Origin: Symbiodinium natans
Lineage: Eukaryota > Sar > Dinophyceae > Suessiales > Symbiodiniaceae
Length of the DNA stretch: 64,000 nucleotides
Reading direction: 5' to 3'
NCBI GenBank assembly: GCA_905221605.1
Contig: CAJNDS010002233.1
Coordinates: forward strand, 43,501-107,500
Below, one piece after another: positions 41,271-52,018 of this stretch (the first letter of the stretch is position 1; each line of letters opens with the position of its first letter). The translations under genes and the position numbers were made by a program. The notes under the pieces were generated by a model. That model did not search any database. It was not told the origin of the DNA and was given only the letters and a program-made list of their open reading frames with translations.

Positions 41271-43371
41271 TGGCATCAGAGGCGTCAGAAGCCTTGGTCA
41301 GGAAATGCTTCCAGTGTTAGCAGCGTAGCAAGCCACCCTGGACGCTCAGTGCGCCTCCAACTTCGTCACACTTGACCTCGGATGGAGTATAGATCCGGGA
41401 CAGTGGGCCGACGCAGCATGTCCTTCCTACCATTTGAGACTGCTTCGCAGGCGGCTCTCGACGATCCGTTCGAAGGCGTGAAGGCTTGGCAACGATGGTG
41501 AAGCCACTTGCGATCTGCACTTTCTGAGTCTTTCTGAGGGTGCAAGGATGCGTTCGAAGTCGTTGACGAGCACATCAAGCCTTTCGTTTGATACCCAGCG
41601 TAAGCAGATCTATACTAGGGGGTTACCCCATTCTCAGTCCGGATGTCCGCTGGGGCCTTTATTTGAGCAGTTTTATGGCAGCCGTGCTTTGGAGGGGTGT
41701 CCGGGGGCATTTGCTTGGCAACAAATGCGGCTTGCCTCAAGACCCAAAGATGCGTATGACAACAACTCTTCGGCGGGCAGCTTGCCTCCAAGATGCGTGC
41801 GGCAACAAGTCTCCCCGAGCATGAAGCCCTCAATCCTCAACCAGAAATCAAAGCCGTTGCTGTTATCTGACGATCCCTGAACGCCGCCAGTCTCGCACGC
41901 CTCCGCTGTCCTGAGGCGTCTGCGAACCCAGTGCATTTAAGCATTTAAGCACTAAGCTTTCCTCCCCCCCTCCTGGAGTTCGCAGTGTGCAGGGAGCTTC
42001 TGTGGCCAAGGTTTGCGAACTTTCGAGCAAGGTTTGGGCCAAGCTGAACAACATTGGCATTGGCAATGACGTGGGTGACACGCTGGTCAGACGCAGTGCC
42101 ATGGAGATATTGATGTGAACGACACAGACTTGAGAGAATGTCTGCAAGGGCAGCGACGCCTTGGTTGTGAATCCCGAGCAGAGGATAATCTATCTTGAGT
42201 CTCTGGACTCTGGACTTAGCAGCTGCCACAGTGTAGCGCTAAGTCCAAAGACTTGCTACTAGTGTAGTCTTTCTCGCGGCTTGTTCCATCGTCGTTGTGG
42301 AGGCATGGGCCGCATGGGTTTAGCATTTTTAGCTCCGTCCCAGCGAGATGTTCTGCGCAGTCAGGAGGAGAACAACAGGCAGTTGCGCACGAGCGCTCGA
42401 CAAGTACAAGACCTGTATCTACGGTCGAGTCACAAAGTCAGCTGCGTGTTGGTGCCTCTACCGTGCCCGTCCTGCACACTGTGTTGTGGCCATGGCAGTC
42501 CTTGCCGGGCTTCACGCTTGCCCTGTCGAAGTTAAAGTTACTGGTTCTCAGCCCCGTCTCCCTCGCGCAAGGCGGCCGAGGCGACAAGCGTCACCGAGAG
42601 GGCCATGTTGCTGCGGCCCTGCCTTGTAGGCATGACCCCCTTGCCCGGTCTGAGTGTTGCCTCACACGGTCTTGCCCAGCAAATCGCTCTACGAGAGCAC
42701 GTCTTGGCATCATGAATATTCAGGAGTGTGGCTTTGCACTGCCGTGGCTTCTCGTTCCACCTCCCGCAGACGCCGCAGACCTGCGTGATCAATTCCGGAG
42801 CTGGCGTCAAAGCCTTCTCGAAGTCCCGAAGTCGATGCGGCGAAACTCTTTCGGCTCTTTTCCCAGTCTTTCCTACACGGGAAGATTCCATGCTTGGCCT
42901 CAGCTGGACATCAGGTCACGCTTGATGTGCATGAAGTGTAAATCCTCGCCTCTGAGGTTGAGGTGGCAGTTTGCAATGTTGCAATGCCCTCAATGTGCAG
43001 CTCATGCAGAAAGCATGCTACTTGTAGTTGGGTTGCGCAAGTTCTTGCAGTGCATGTCAGCGTCCTGGATGAGGCCGTAGGTTCTGTGGTGAGCTTCCCG
43101 TCGTTCGCAAGTTTGCATTTCTACAGGTCCTCACCTTCTTTTCCTCACCTTTGGGTTGAGCTTGCTCTCCTGGCAACCGATGAAGTGGATGAGGAGCCCA
43201 GCCCCAGTGGGTTAGGCAGTAGACTCTCCTAAAAGTGGAGTGGGTAGATTGTTGTCTCAACTCCAGCTCGAAAACATGACACACTCACGGAATCATGTAG
43301 GCCAGTTGCAACGCCTCGCGTGTCGGTGCCGTTCGCGCCAACCGCCAATTTCGGGTCGGTTGTTCTTTCCC
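41271..43371. other. 2.1-kb unique core between direct repeats
   Basis: No telomere units. Several frames are open on both strands: minus 41427-41600 (RWVSNERLDVLVNDFERILA), minus 41673-41936 (GFDFWLRIEGFMLGETCC), minus 42538-42891, and plus 42295-43080 (261 codons). None shows a recognised domain, and no single strand gives a coherent set. Could be a degraded mobile element, a decayed gene or a non-coding RNA region. Confidence 0.5.
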
Positions 43372-43870
43372 ATGTCGTCCCTGTAGATCCAAGGAACGTG
43401 AGCGAGTCCTCGACGCGCACTTTTGGAGAGTCTGCAGCTTTGGCCTTTGCAAAACAGGAGCTCCGCTGCATCCATGATACCGGCGCCGCATGTTGCCAAG
43501 TGCTTTACCGGGACGGATAAAGCAAGAGACACCAGGCTTGAGCGTATGTAGGCCGCTCGACCGCCACCTTTGGCTCGGTGCGTGACAGGCTTGAAAGTGT
43601 AGTCTTTCTCGCCGCCAAGGTTGCTTGCATGCTTGAGCTTGAAAGTTGTCCAAGCGCTTTCGCAGCTAGAGGTACATGATACATACCATATAGAGATACG
43701 TGGACTGAGTTTGCAACAGAGCATTGGCTTGCTTTGCCGGTACAAGCTTTGTCGTCGAGGCCCCCACCTTTGGCTCAGCTTGGTCGCCGTTCTTGTGCGG
43801 CTCGGGCTGGAAATTTCCATGTGTTGAGCCGTGAAGCTCCCTGAAGTTTACCTGGTCTGCATTGGCCCCA
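43372..43870. repeat. 500-bp direct repeat, right copy
   Basis: Same orientation as 40723-41270. Ends CTGCATTGGCCCC. Relative to the left copy the minus-strand frame has indels of 1 and 8 bases that sum to 9, so it is broken then restored. Confidence 0.85.
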
Positions 43871-44178
43871 ACCCGGCGACTGCGGTTTCGGCAGAGAGAT
43901 TTAGTTTACAGGGTTTATAGGGTTCTAGGGTTTAGGGTTATGGTAGGGTTATAGGGCTACACGGTTATTTTGGGTTAAAAGCTTAGGGGTTCACGGTTTA
44001 GGATTTAGGGTCAAGGAACCCCGTATTGCCCTATTGCCCTATTGCCCTTTCACCCTCTAACCCTACCCCGTGACCTCAAGCTCCAAACACCAACCACCAC
44101 CCACCCCCCCAAAACAAAAAAAAGAACCTAAACCCTAAACCCTAAATCTTAAACCCTAAACTCAAGTTCTGTGCGCAG

Positions 44179-44240
44179 CGCGTAGCCAAGCAGTTCGGGA
44201 GGTCCACCCGTCGAAAGTCCGCGCCGTGGCTGAGTTGGGT
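44179..44240 (+). CDS. Basic exon
   Basis: GCGCAG acceptor at 44173-44178; reads RVAKQFGRSTRRKSAPWLS. Gene membership unknown. Confidence 0.4.
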
Positions 44241-44536
44241 CTCGGTTCTATAATATAGGACTCCCAAACCCTAAACCCTAAACCCCACAGGCCCGAAGGG
44301 CCCTAAAGGCCCTAAAGGCCCTAAAGGCTCTAAAGGCCCTAAACCCTAAGCTCTGTTTTCTTTGCGTTAGGGTGCAGGTTCCCTTAAACCAAAAAGGGCA
44401 TCCTTCTTCTTCTTCCTAGGTTAATCTTGGGTTCTAGGGTTGGGAAAATTCCCCCTTATACTAACAGGTTATAACAGGTTTAGAGTTTAGGGTTTAGGGT
44501 GTAGGGTTCTAGGGTTGGGTTCTAGGGTTGGGAAAG

Positions 44537-44620
44537 TTCCCCCTTATACTTACAGTCCTTAGTACTGATTATAGTACCACCCACTCTAATCACCACTAAG
44601 GACTGTTAGTATAAGGGGGG
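44537..44620. mobile_element. 84-bp element with 25-bp terminal inverted repeats
   Basis: Left end begins TTCCCCCTTATACTTACAGT; the right end is its near-perfect complement (44596-44620), and both include CAGTCCTTAGT. A partial left end also lies at 44448-44470. No ORF. Confidence 0.8.
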
Positions 44621-45194
44621 TTTAGGGTTTAGGGTTTAGGGTTTAGGGTTTAGGGTTTAGGGTTTAGGGTTTAGGGTGTAGGGTGTAGGGTGTAGGGTGT
44701 AGGGTGTAGGGTTTAGGAACATCCTAGGTCGTGTTTACGGTTCAGGGTAATTCGCAGTCTCCCTTCATGGTTGCATAAAGAGGACCGTGGTCTAGGAACA
44801 GGTTCAAAGTGTTCAAAGGCCAACCTGGAGGGTTTAGGGCTTAGGGTTTACGGTTTTAGGGTTTAGGGTTTAGGGTTTATGCTTTGGGGTTTCGGGTTTA
44901 GGGTTCAGGGTTTGGGATTCAGGGTTTAGGGTTTAGGGTTTGAGAGAGTTGTTTAGGGTAAGGGCTCACTGTTTAGTCAGCGAATCTGTTTTGTAGGGGA
45001 TTCTTATTAGGGTATCCAGGGGCTACATCAAGGTATGAGGGTAACAGATAAAGAGGCTACCGGCCTTTGTAACCTAACCCAAAAAACCATCCTCAACTCC
45101 GGACCCTGAACAGCGCATTGCTGACCGGGTCTGTGTTTCCACACTTTGTTCAGGGGGCTCCCTTTTTTTTTCGGGGTTCCTAGAGCCCAAACCT

Positions 45195-45424
45195 GAGACC
45201 CCAAACCCCAAACTTCAAACCCTACACCCTAAACCCCAAACACCAAACCCTATAAACCCCAAACCCCAAACCCCAAACCCCAAACCCCACACCCCAAACC
45301 CCAAACCCCAAACCCCAAACCCCACACCCCAAACCCCAAACCCCAAACCCCAAACCCCAAACCCCAAACCCCAAAAAACCCCAAACCCCAAACCCCAAAC
45401 CCCCCCCCCCCCCCCCCCCCCCCC
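45195..45424. repeat. CCCCAAA array and poly-C
   Basis: About 25 CCCCAAA units, another telomere variant, ending in about 23 C, directly upstream of the exon at 45447. The Gly-rich minus-strand frames are artefacts. Confidence 0.95.
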
Positions 45425-45446
45425 TCCCCCACCAACAAAAGGGGAG

Positions 45447-45530
45447 CCCTCCTTTGCCGTCGGCGAGCGGGTCGAGTATCGGAGCTCCACACAGGGCGCC
45501 TGGCTTCCAGCCACCGTGCTCGAGGCACTG
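45447..45530 (+). CDS. SH3/Agenet-like repeat exon
   Basis: 28 in-phase codons after GGGGAG: PSFAVGERVEYRSSTQGAWL then PATVLEAL. This is the first half of a VEY...G.W.PA.VL unit, matching the exon at 37397. A short island at 46203-46225 (SYTVNLGR, donor GTAAAC) would fit as the second half. Confidence 0.6.
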
Positions 45531-45658
45531 GGGTTTAGGGTTTAGGGGGGGGTTTAGGGTTTAGGGTTTAGGGTTTAGGGTTTAGGGTTTAGGGTTTAGG
45601 GTTTAGGGTTTAGGGTTTAGGGTTTAGGGTTTAGGGCTTCGGTTTCTGGGCTTTGGAG

Positions 45659-45735
45659 TACTATACTTGAATACTTTTTGGGCTCTGGGTTCCTATATAG
45701 CTACTTTTGCCTAAACACAACTCGAAAGTAGGGCC
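45659..45735. mobile_element. Short repeat element, family D, copy 1
   Basis: Shared with 50441-50530: TGGAGTACTATACTT, AATACTTTTTGG, TCTGGGTTCC, ATAGCTACTT. No coding capacity. Confidence 0.6.
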
Positions 45736-46585
45736 AGTAGGGGTTTAGGGTTTAGGGGTTGAGGGTTTTGGGGTTTAGGGCGCAGGGTTTAGCGTTTAGG
45801 GTTTTGGGGGGTGTAGGGTTTAGGGGTTGAGGATTTAGGGTTTATGGTTTAGGGTGTAGCGTTTTGGGTTGGGGGTTTAGGGTTGAGGGTTTGGGGGTTA
45901 GGGTTGGGTTTTTGGGGTTGAGGGGTTGAGGGTTTTGGGTTGGGGGCTTGCGGGTTTTAGGGGTTGAGGGCCTAGGGTTCAGGGGTTGAGGGTTTAGGGT
46001 TTAGGGGTTGAGGGGTTGGGGGTTGCTGGTTTTAGGAGTTGAGGGCCTAGGGTTCAGGGGTTTCGGGTTTAGGGTTTAGGGGTTGAGGGTGGGGTTGAGG
46101 GCTTTGGGGTTTAGGGTTGGAGGGTTGAGGGGTTCAGGGTTTAGGGGTTGAAGGGGTTGAGAGAATAGGGTTGAGGGTTGAAGGTTTTGGAGCCCTACTG
46201 CAAGCTACACCGTCAACCTCGGACGGTAAACCCTTCATCAGCGCTAGATGCTGTGGCGTTAAAGTCTAAATCATTTCAGGTCGAGGATGTGGTGTCGGGA
46301 AGGTACTGTTTCAGGGTGTAGGGTTTGGGGAGACCGCGATAGTGACAGGAACGTGAAGCCCGCGAAGCCTTGAATTTTTAATTCGGGATCCCGTACTAGA
46401 AACCCCGCCCCCCCAACCTCAAGACAAGGCTCAAAACAGGCCTCACATGAGCCGTATTGGGGCCTTTCGAAGGTGAGTGTAGTCAGTGCGGAGGGGAGTT
46501 GTGGATCCAAAGCACTAAGGCTTAACCCTATAAACCCTAGAAGCCCTACCCTGGTAGAATAGGATCTTCATAGCAAAGCGGGGGT

Positions 46586-46665
46586 AGTATACTAGGACCC
46601 AGAGTAGGGCCTTTTTTTAGGGGTTGTTGTTCCCTTATGAGCCTCTTTGGACCAATAAGGTTGTT
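46586..46665. mobile_element. Truncated family B element
   Basis: Left end TACTAGGACCCAGAGTAGG, then GTTCCCTTATGAGCCTCTTT and CCAATAAGG; the right inverted end is missing. Confidence 0.55.
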
Positions 46666-47048
46666 AGGGTTTGGAAACAAAAGGCCTGAAATTCTAAGCA
46701 AGCAGGCCAGAAACCCAACCTTAACCTTCCAATACTCCATGTGCAAGGAGCCCTTCCCCGTACTCCGAATCCTAACTACCCAGCACCCAATAAGAAGGAA
46801 GAAGCGTTTGTGGGTTCCGTTTCAGGTTCTCATAAGACACAGGCCCGTGTATTTGGGGTACGTGCTCAGTATTGGACCTCTGCTTAGGGATGAACCCTAC
46901 ACCCTACCCTAAACCCTAAACCCTAAACCCTAAACCCTAAACCCTAAACCCTAAACCCTAAACCCTAAAGCCTAAACCCTAAGCCCTAAACCCTAAACCC
47001 CAAACCCCAAACCCTAAACCCTAAACCCCAAGCCGCATCTGATGGAAG

Positions 47049-47123
47049 GTGCGGAATGGCTTGTACAATCTCGACATCCGGCACAGTGCGACAAAGGATC
47101 GACTGAGGAGTCTCACTGCGCAG
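47049..47123 (+). CDS. SH3/Agenet-like repeat exon, second half
   Basis: 25 codons: VRNGLYNLDIRHSATKDRLR then SLTAQ. The GLYNLDIR core matches the exon at 39979 (GLYNLNCK). Acceptor GGAAG; preceded by C-rich and followed by G-rich repeats. Confidence 0.55.
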
Positions 47124-47881
47124 TTGGGTTGAGGGTTGAGGGTTTAGGGTTTGGGGTTTGGGGGTTGGGGTCTGGGGTTTGGGGTTTGGGGTTTAGGGAT
47201 TAGGGCTTTCGGCTTAGGGTTTTCTTTATCTCCGGTTTCTTTGGGGGCTTAAGGTGTTGGCGTCAGTTGAAGCCGCCGCCTAAGCCTCAAACCCTGTAAC
47301 CCTGAACCCTGAACTCTAAACCCTGAACTCTAAACCCTAAACCCCGGATTTTGGTGCTTTACGGTTCTGGCCTTCTGGCCCGCGCACCCACTGAGACCCC
47401 AGCCGAAGTCAAGGGGGTTAAGGCTTTAGGGTTTAGGGTTTAGGGTTTAGGGTTCAGGGTTCAGGGTTTAGGGTTTAGAGTTTGGGTACTAAACGATCCC
47501 GTTAATATACTCCCAATATGGCCCATACATGACCTTAGGGATCTTTAAAACGGGCTCACAAAATTCTACCTCGGACCCCTAAGGTTGTACCCTTTGGGTT
47601 TAGGGACCTTTGTTAAGGATCCTCCAAGGGGTCTGGGGGTTCACGGAAATTTCAAATGACCCCGAATATAGTCCCAAGATAGTAGGATTCCCTTAGAATA
47701 AGGACCCCAATAAGGCACCCCTAATTGCGGAAACCCCCATAAAGGGGCCATACTATAGGAGCACGTCAGAGGAAGCTCCTAAAAGCACATCAGAGGGGTC
47801 CAAGTTTGAAGAGTTGCGGGCATGGGTGCTCTGGTGGCCAGTTGCTGGCCCTAAACCCTAACCCTAAACTCCTAGCCACAG

Positions 47882-48587
47882 CACAAGTCGGCCCTAGCAC
47901 CAGACAAAAACACCTGCCACGAAAGCTCCTTCATATTCGGAGGAGCAGGGTTTAGGGTTTAGGGCTTAGGGTTTAGGGTTTAGGGCTTGGGGTTTATGGT
48001 TTAGGGTTTAGGATTCAGGGTTTAGGGTTCCTAAACCCAAAGAGCTTGAAGACGAGCTAAGGAAGCCGACGAGGAAGCTGCCCCCCTCTTGTTTGCCACC
48101 AGCTCTCTGGGGGTGATCTTCAGCCCTTCTTTTTTTTTTGGGGGGGGGTTTGGTTTCTCGGGTTCGGGCTTAGGGTTTTGGGTTTAGGATTTAGGGTTTA
48201 GGGTTTTGGTTTAGGATTTAGGGTTCAGGGTTTAGGGTTTAGGTTTTAGATTTTACAGTTCACGGTTTAGGGTTTACATCTCCAGTCCTCTGCTCCCAAA
48301 CCCTGCGCCGCCAAGCTGCCTCATGAGAGATGCAAGACCCTAAAGGCCCTAAAGGCCCTAAAGGCCCTAAAGGCCCTAAAGGCCCTAAAGGCCCTAAAGG
48401 CCCGAAAGGCCCTAAAGGCCCTAAAGGCCCTAAAGGCCCTAAAGGCCCTAAACCCTAAACCCTAAACCCTAACGCTTAAGCCCTAGACAAGGCTCGGGCG
48501 CCTGCAGCCAAGCCGCCGGGGAGCGTGTCGCTGCCTTGCCGGGCAGTGCAGCGCAAAAGCACCGGCTATGAGGAAGCCCAGATGTGA
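47882..48587 (+). CDS. Group of four exons ending in a possible stop
   Basis: 47882-47944 (HKSALAPDKNTCHESSFIFG); 48043-48112 (ELEDELRKPTRKLPPSCLPP); 48286-48336 (SSAPKPCAAKLPHERCK); 48492-48584 (ARAPAAKPPGSVSLPCRAVQ, then RKSTGYEEAQM and TGA at 48585-48587). Each has an AG acceptor and coding composition. The TGA may be a real end or lie in the next intron. No domain recognised. Confidence 0.45.
48341..48452. repeat. CCCTAAAGG nonamer array
   Basis: About 12 copies of CCCTAAAGG, one reading CCCGAAAGG, returning to CCCTAAA at the end. Also seen in short form at 44297-44343. Confidence 0.95.
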
Positions 48588-48838
48588 TATTGGTTGGGGG
48601 CAAGGGTTTAGGGTTTAGGGTTTAGGGTTTGGGGTTTGGGGTTTGGGGTTTGGGGTTTAGGGTTTAGGGTTTAGGGTTTAGGGCTAGCTTTAAGTCGGCA
48701 ACTGATGACCCCGAAAGCCTTGGAGACCACTACCACCGTCATCGTGGTCAGCGTCATCAGCCTCATATGAGCAACCTACATATGAAGAGAATCACAAAGA
48801 GAGCGCGGAGCATGTGCAGATTGAGGTGTAGGGCTCTA

Positions 48839-48956
48839 CCTTGGGGACGAAATGAACCCTAAAAATGGGGTCATGTACCCTATACGACTATAATTCCTAT
48901 GAAGATATATGGACCATAAACCGTAAACCCTTTCAAGGTTCATTTGGTCCCCGAGG
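48839..48956. mobile_element. TIR element, CCTTGGGGACGAAATGAACC
   Basis: About 118 bp with inverted ends of about 21 bp: left CCTTGGGGACGAAATGAACC, right the complement-like end from AAGGTTCATTTGGTCCCCGA. Single copy seen in this window. Confidence 0.75.
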
Positions 48957-49009
48957 GAGGATCCTTAGAACCACCCTCGAAATACACCCTAAACACCAAA
49001 ACCTAAAAC

Positions 49010-49130
49010 CCTAAACCCTAAACCCTAAACCCTAAACCCTAAACCCTAAACCCTAAACCCTAAACCCTAAACCCTAAACCCTAAACCCTAAACCCTAAAC
49101 CCTAAACCCTAAACCCTAAACCCTAAACCC
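49010..49130. repeat. Telomere-like array, CCCTAAA orientation
   Basis: About 17 CCCTAAA units directly upstream of the acceptor at 49132-49133. Confidence 0.95.
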
Positions 49131-49133
49131 AAG

Positions 49134-50270
49134 GAGGTCCGGGAGGTCTTCTCGCCCTTTGGAGTCAGCCGCACCAGCTCTGCGAAGTCTCTGCCGGCGC
49201 CAGCCACTGTTGGCACCTTGGGTCTTCTGCCGGGTTCGGTTCTACATCTAGGGGGTGAGTTTAGGGTTTAGGGTTTAGGGTTTAGGGTTTAGGGTTTAGA
49301 GTTTAGGGTTTAGGGTTTAGGGTTTAGTTTAGGGTTTAGTGGGGGGGGGGGGGGGGGTCGTTCTGCTTTTTGCATCTTTCCATGAGAAGCAACGTGGTAA
49401 GCAGAACGGGCCGACGACCATGTGAGGGATGATATACACCCCCCCCCCCAATATCAAAAAAGTAGGGAGAAGACCCCCCCCCCCCCGCCCCAGATGAGCA
49501 AATGTGTGTTTGGCTGGATGAAGCGATAAGGGTAAGAAGACGATGACGACAAAACAAGGCTTATGGGAAATTCCAGTACTAGTCTTAACCTAGGGAGCAA
49601 GCAGTGAAAACTGAACGAGAACGAGAAAACTGAGTCTCTTCTTGATGCTTTCTGCGAACGCACGTGGCTTCTGATGCTTCCCGTCGCTTGTTTTCTCAGT
49701 GTCAAGCAGCGTCGACCAAGGTACCCCCATGGGCATGCCCGCTCGAGGTGCATCTCCAGTTGCGACGCTCCCTCCCGGGGCGCTGCCTGGCGCGACCCTT
49801 TGTCATAGTTGGGTAACATTTTGCACTTTTAAGGGTACTTTAAAACCCAACAAAGGAATAAACATTTCAATATGTATGATTCTCCCAACCATGAACTAGG
49901 ACCCCTGCAGCAACCCCAGTGGGTACCCTCAGCGCCACGCCGGTGGGCACGCTCAGCGCGACGCCGGTCGGAACGGCGGGCTCGGGGGCCTTCAATCTGA
50001 CGCCACATGGCGCGGCCCCCGCGGCATTCTCACTCCCTGCGGAGTCTTGGGAGCTACAGTGGTGCCCTGTTGTCCTTGTTTTTTAATGGAGGGGTGGCGG
50101 GGGGGGGGTGGGTGCTAGGTTCCCTTTATACAGCAACCAACAACAAGAAGGGTACCCTTAAGCATGGCTACTGGGCTGCCAAGGACTTGAAGCTGGGTCC
50201 ACGAAAGGCCAGTGAGTCTTGTTCGGACCAAAGCACCAACTTGTCCACGCCCAGAGAGGCTCGGCTTATA
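49134..50270 (+). CDS. Phase-verified exons, Ala/Pro/Thr repeat protein
   Basis: Exon 49134-49254 starts EVREVFSPFGVSRTSSAKSL, ends LLPGSVLHLG plus one base, with a GTGAGT donor. Exon 49700-49793 begins after TCTCAG with two bases that complete a Val codon, then SSSVDQGTPMGMPARGASPV. Intron 49794-49899 is an introner copy. Exon 49900-50059 reads TPAATPVGTLSATPVGTLSA and later SLPAESWELQ. A TIR element occupies 50060-50181. Exon 50184-50270 reads DLKLGPRKASESCSDQSTNL then STPREARL. The TPVGTLSA unit is repeated three times. No catalytic domain; a low-complexity linker is likely. It lies between SH3/Agenet-like exons and may be part of the same protein. Confidence 0.6.
49794..49899 (+). mobile_element. 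Introner-like intron, CCTTTGTCATAG family, copy 2
   Basis: 106 bp between GACC at 49794-49797 and GACC at 49900-49903. Begins GA, ends AG, and removal keeps frame (GATPAATPVG). Ends CTTTGTCATAGTTGGGTAA and TTCTCCCAACCATGAACTAG are inverted repeats. Homologous over its length to 21022-21133. Confidence 0.85.
50060..50181. mobile_element. TIR element, TGGTAGCCCAGT family, in coding sequence
   Basis: Left TGGTGCCCTGTTGTCC, right GGCTACTGGGCTGCCA, an inverted pair. Core TTCCCTTTATACAGCAACCA then AAGGGTACCCTT matches the better-preserved copy at 57384-57490. Flanked by AG on both sides; removal joins SWELQ to DLKLGP. Confidence 0.6.
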
Positions 50271-50440
50271 GGGTTTAGGGTTTAGGGTTTAGGGTTTAGG
50301 GTTTAGGGTTTAGGGTTTAGGGTTTAGGGTTTAGGGTTTGGGGTTTAGAGTTTATCAAGGTTTAGGGCTTTGGGTTGAGGGCACCAGTTGGGTTTAAGAG
50401 GGTTGTATATGTCAACGTGGTAGTTTCAGAGGCTGGGTCT

Positions 50441-50530
50441 TGGAGTACTATACTTTAATACTTTTTTTGGTTCTGGGTTCCTTTTATAGCTACTTATACC
50501 TAAAAAGTATATACTTTTTTTCCAGGGTCT
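50441..50530. mobile_element. Short repeat element, family D, copy 2
   Basis: TGGAGTACTATACTTTAATA, TTCTGGGTTCCTTTTATAGC and TACTTATACCTAAAAAGTAT; homologous to 45659-45735. Confidence 0.6.
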
Positions 50531-51078
50531 ACTCTAAAGCTAAGGAGGTTACCAGCCTTGGGCAACCCCGTTGCCAGGTGGCGTTTCGTAGAATAAGTCA
50601 TCCATCACCCCGCTCCCCCCCCCCCCCGCCCCCGACCCAACACTTTCGTCGATTCGTGACAGTTTTCCTTAATTACCAGTAAATTACCAGTATTGTGCTG
50701 CTACTTGTAGAAACACTACTGGGTTATGACAATCTCTCGCCACATCAACTGGACTCTTCGGTGTGGGATCCGTGTGTAGACTTCCCTGCATAAGTCCTAA
50801 ACCCTAAACCCTAAACCCTAAACCCTAAACCCTAAACCCTATAAACCCTAAACCCTAAACCCTAAACCCTAAACCCTAAACCCTAAACCCTAAACCCTAA
50901 ACCCTAAATTTCCTGAATTAAGGGGTCTATTGGGCTCCTTGGGGTTCTGCCAGACCTAAGAGCAGCCTAGGAGTCAAAAGGGTGCCCCTTCTTTGCTTAA
51001 AGGGACTTATGAGGGAACCGAAGCCCCTAGATAATGGGGGAATAAGGGCCTTAAGGGGTATTGGGCTCTTTGGGTATG

Positions 51079-51188
51079 CTTGGAGGTTCATGGAAAACTT
51101 ATAACTTTATAACCATCTTAGAGCACTTGAGGGGGTGTGTTATCTGTACAGTTAGAATTGGTTAATAAGTACCATGAACCTCCAAGTA
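51079..51188. mobile_element. MITE-like element, ACTTGGAGGTTCA family
   Basis: Left CTTGGAGGTTCATGG, right ACCATGAACCTCCAAGTAG, inner GTACAGTTAGAATTGGTTAA. Lies in the intron just upstream of the exon at 51206. Confidence 0.7.
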
Positions 51189-51205
51189 GTCCCTGGCGGA
51201 TTCAG

Positions 51206-51715
51206 GATGTATTAGCGCCGAAGTTTCCCATCCATGCGGACGTTGAGTACCAGCCTCTTGGTGGCAGGGTTTTAGGGTTTAGGGGTTCAGGGTTTAGGGG
51301 TTCAGGGGCTGGGGTTTCGGGTTTCAGAGTTCAGTATGGGGTTTGGTTGGGCTTGTTTTTTTTTTTTCCTTGTGTTTCGGCTTCATCTGGCACAAAGTGG
51401 GTAGTTTCTGGTCGGGAGTGTGCGTGCTAGAAGATGGGTCACACGCACCCCCTTGCTGGTCGGCCGCACGCGTGGCAGGTACGAAGCTTAAGGACGGCGA
51501 GAAGAAGGGGAAAGCGCCCTCCCCTATGCGTTGTGGCTTAGGGTTTAGGGTTCAGAGGGTTGAGGGCTTAGGGTCTAGGGTTTAGAAATCGGAACGGCAG
51601 CGACAAGAAAAGGCGCCGGCTGGCCAAAGCCGTCAGTTCGAGCGATTGGCCTGTCAATGATACTCGTCTGCGAGAAGCCGCCAGGACGCGCGTGCTGATG
51701 CGGCACCGATCCTAG
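51206..51715 (+). CDS. SH3/Agenet-like repeat exons and basic C-terminus
   Basis: Exon 51206-51267 reads DVLAPKFPIHADVEYQPLGG. An open region at about 51455-51535 reads WSAARVAGTKLKDGEKKGKA, completing a VEY...W.AARV unit. Exon 51596-51715 reads NRNGSDKKRRRLAKAVSSSD, then WPVNDTRLREAARTRVLMRH and RS with TAG at 51713-51715. KKRRR is a nuclear-localisation-like cluster. This looks like a true protein end. Splice details between the second and third parts are not fixed. Confidence 0.6.
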
Positions 51716-51932
51716 CCTCGCCTTGAACTGGCACCGACGCCGTAAGCCCGCAAGCACTCGACCCTAAACCCTTAACCCTCAAATCTGAGACCTAAAAATC
51801 CTAGACCCTAGAAACTCTAGGCCCCAAGCCCTAAACCCTGAAATCCCGAGACCCCATAGACCCTAAACCGTCAAAACGCCATGGACCCTGCAGTGTAAGG
51901 TTGGAAGCATGGGCCCTTGCCATTGCCTTTAG

Positions 51933-52018
51933 GTATCCGAAGTATGGGCCCTTGATATAGAAAGTGTATATAAGGGTCATATCAATTGGGTCTCCAAATT
52001 AACCATACTTCGGATGCC
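51933..52018. mobile_element. TIR element, ATCCGAAGTATGGGCCC family
   Basis: Left GTATCCGAAGTATGGGCCCT, right CCATACTTCGGATGCC, core GTATATAAGGGTC. 86 bp. Confidence 0.75.

Noticed and set aside
42295-43080. 261-codon + strand frame as a gene
   Set aside because: No recognised domain; opposite-strand frames in the same interval are equally protein-like, and the frame has no splice or homology support.
40723-43870. LTR retrotransposon
   Set aside because: The direct repeats lack TG...CA ends, and I see no reverse transcriptase, protease or integrase motifs or primer-binding site in the core.
45215-45528. Glycine/tryptophan-rich minus-strand proteins
   Set aside because: Translation of CCCCAAA repeats and poly-C; the + strand exon at 45447 explains the coding signal.
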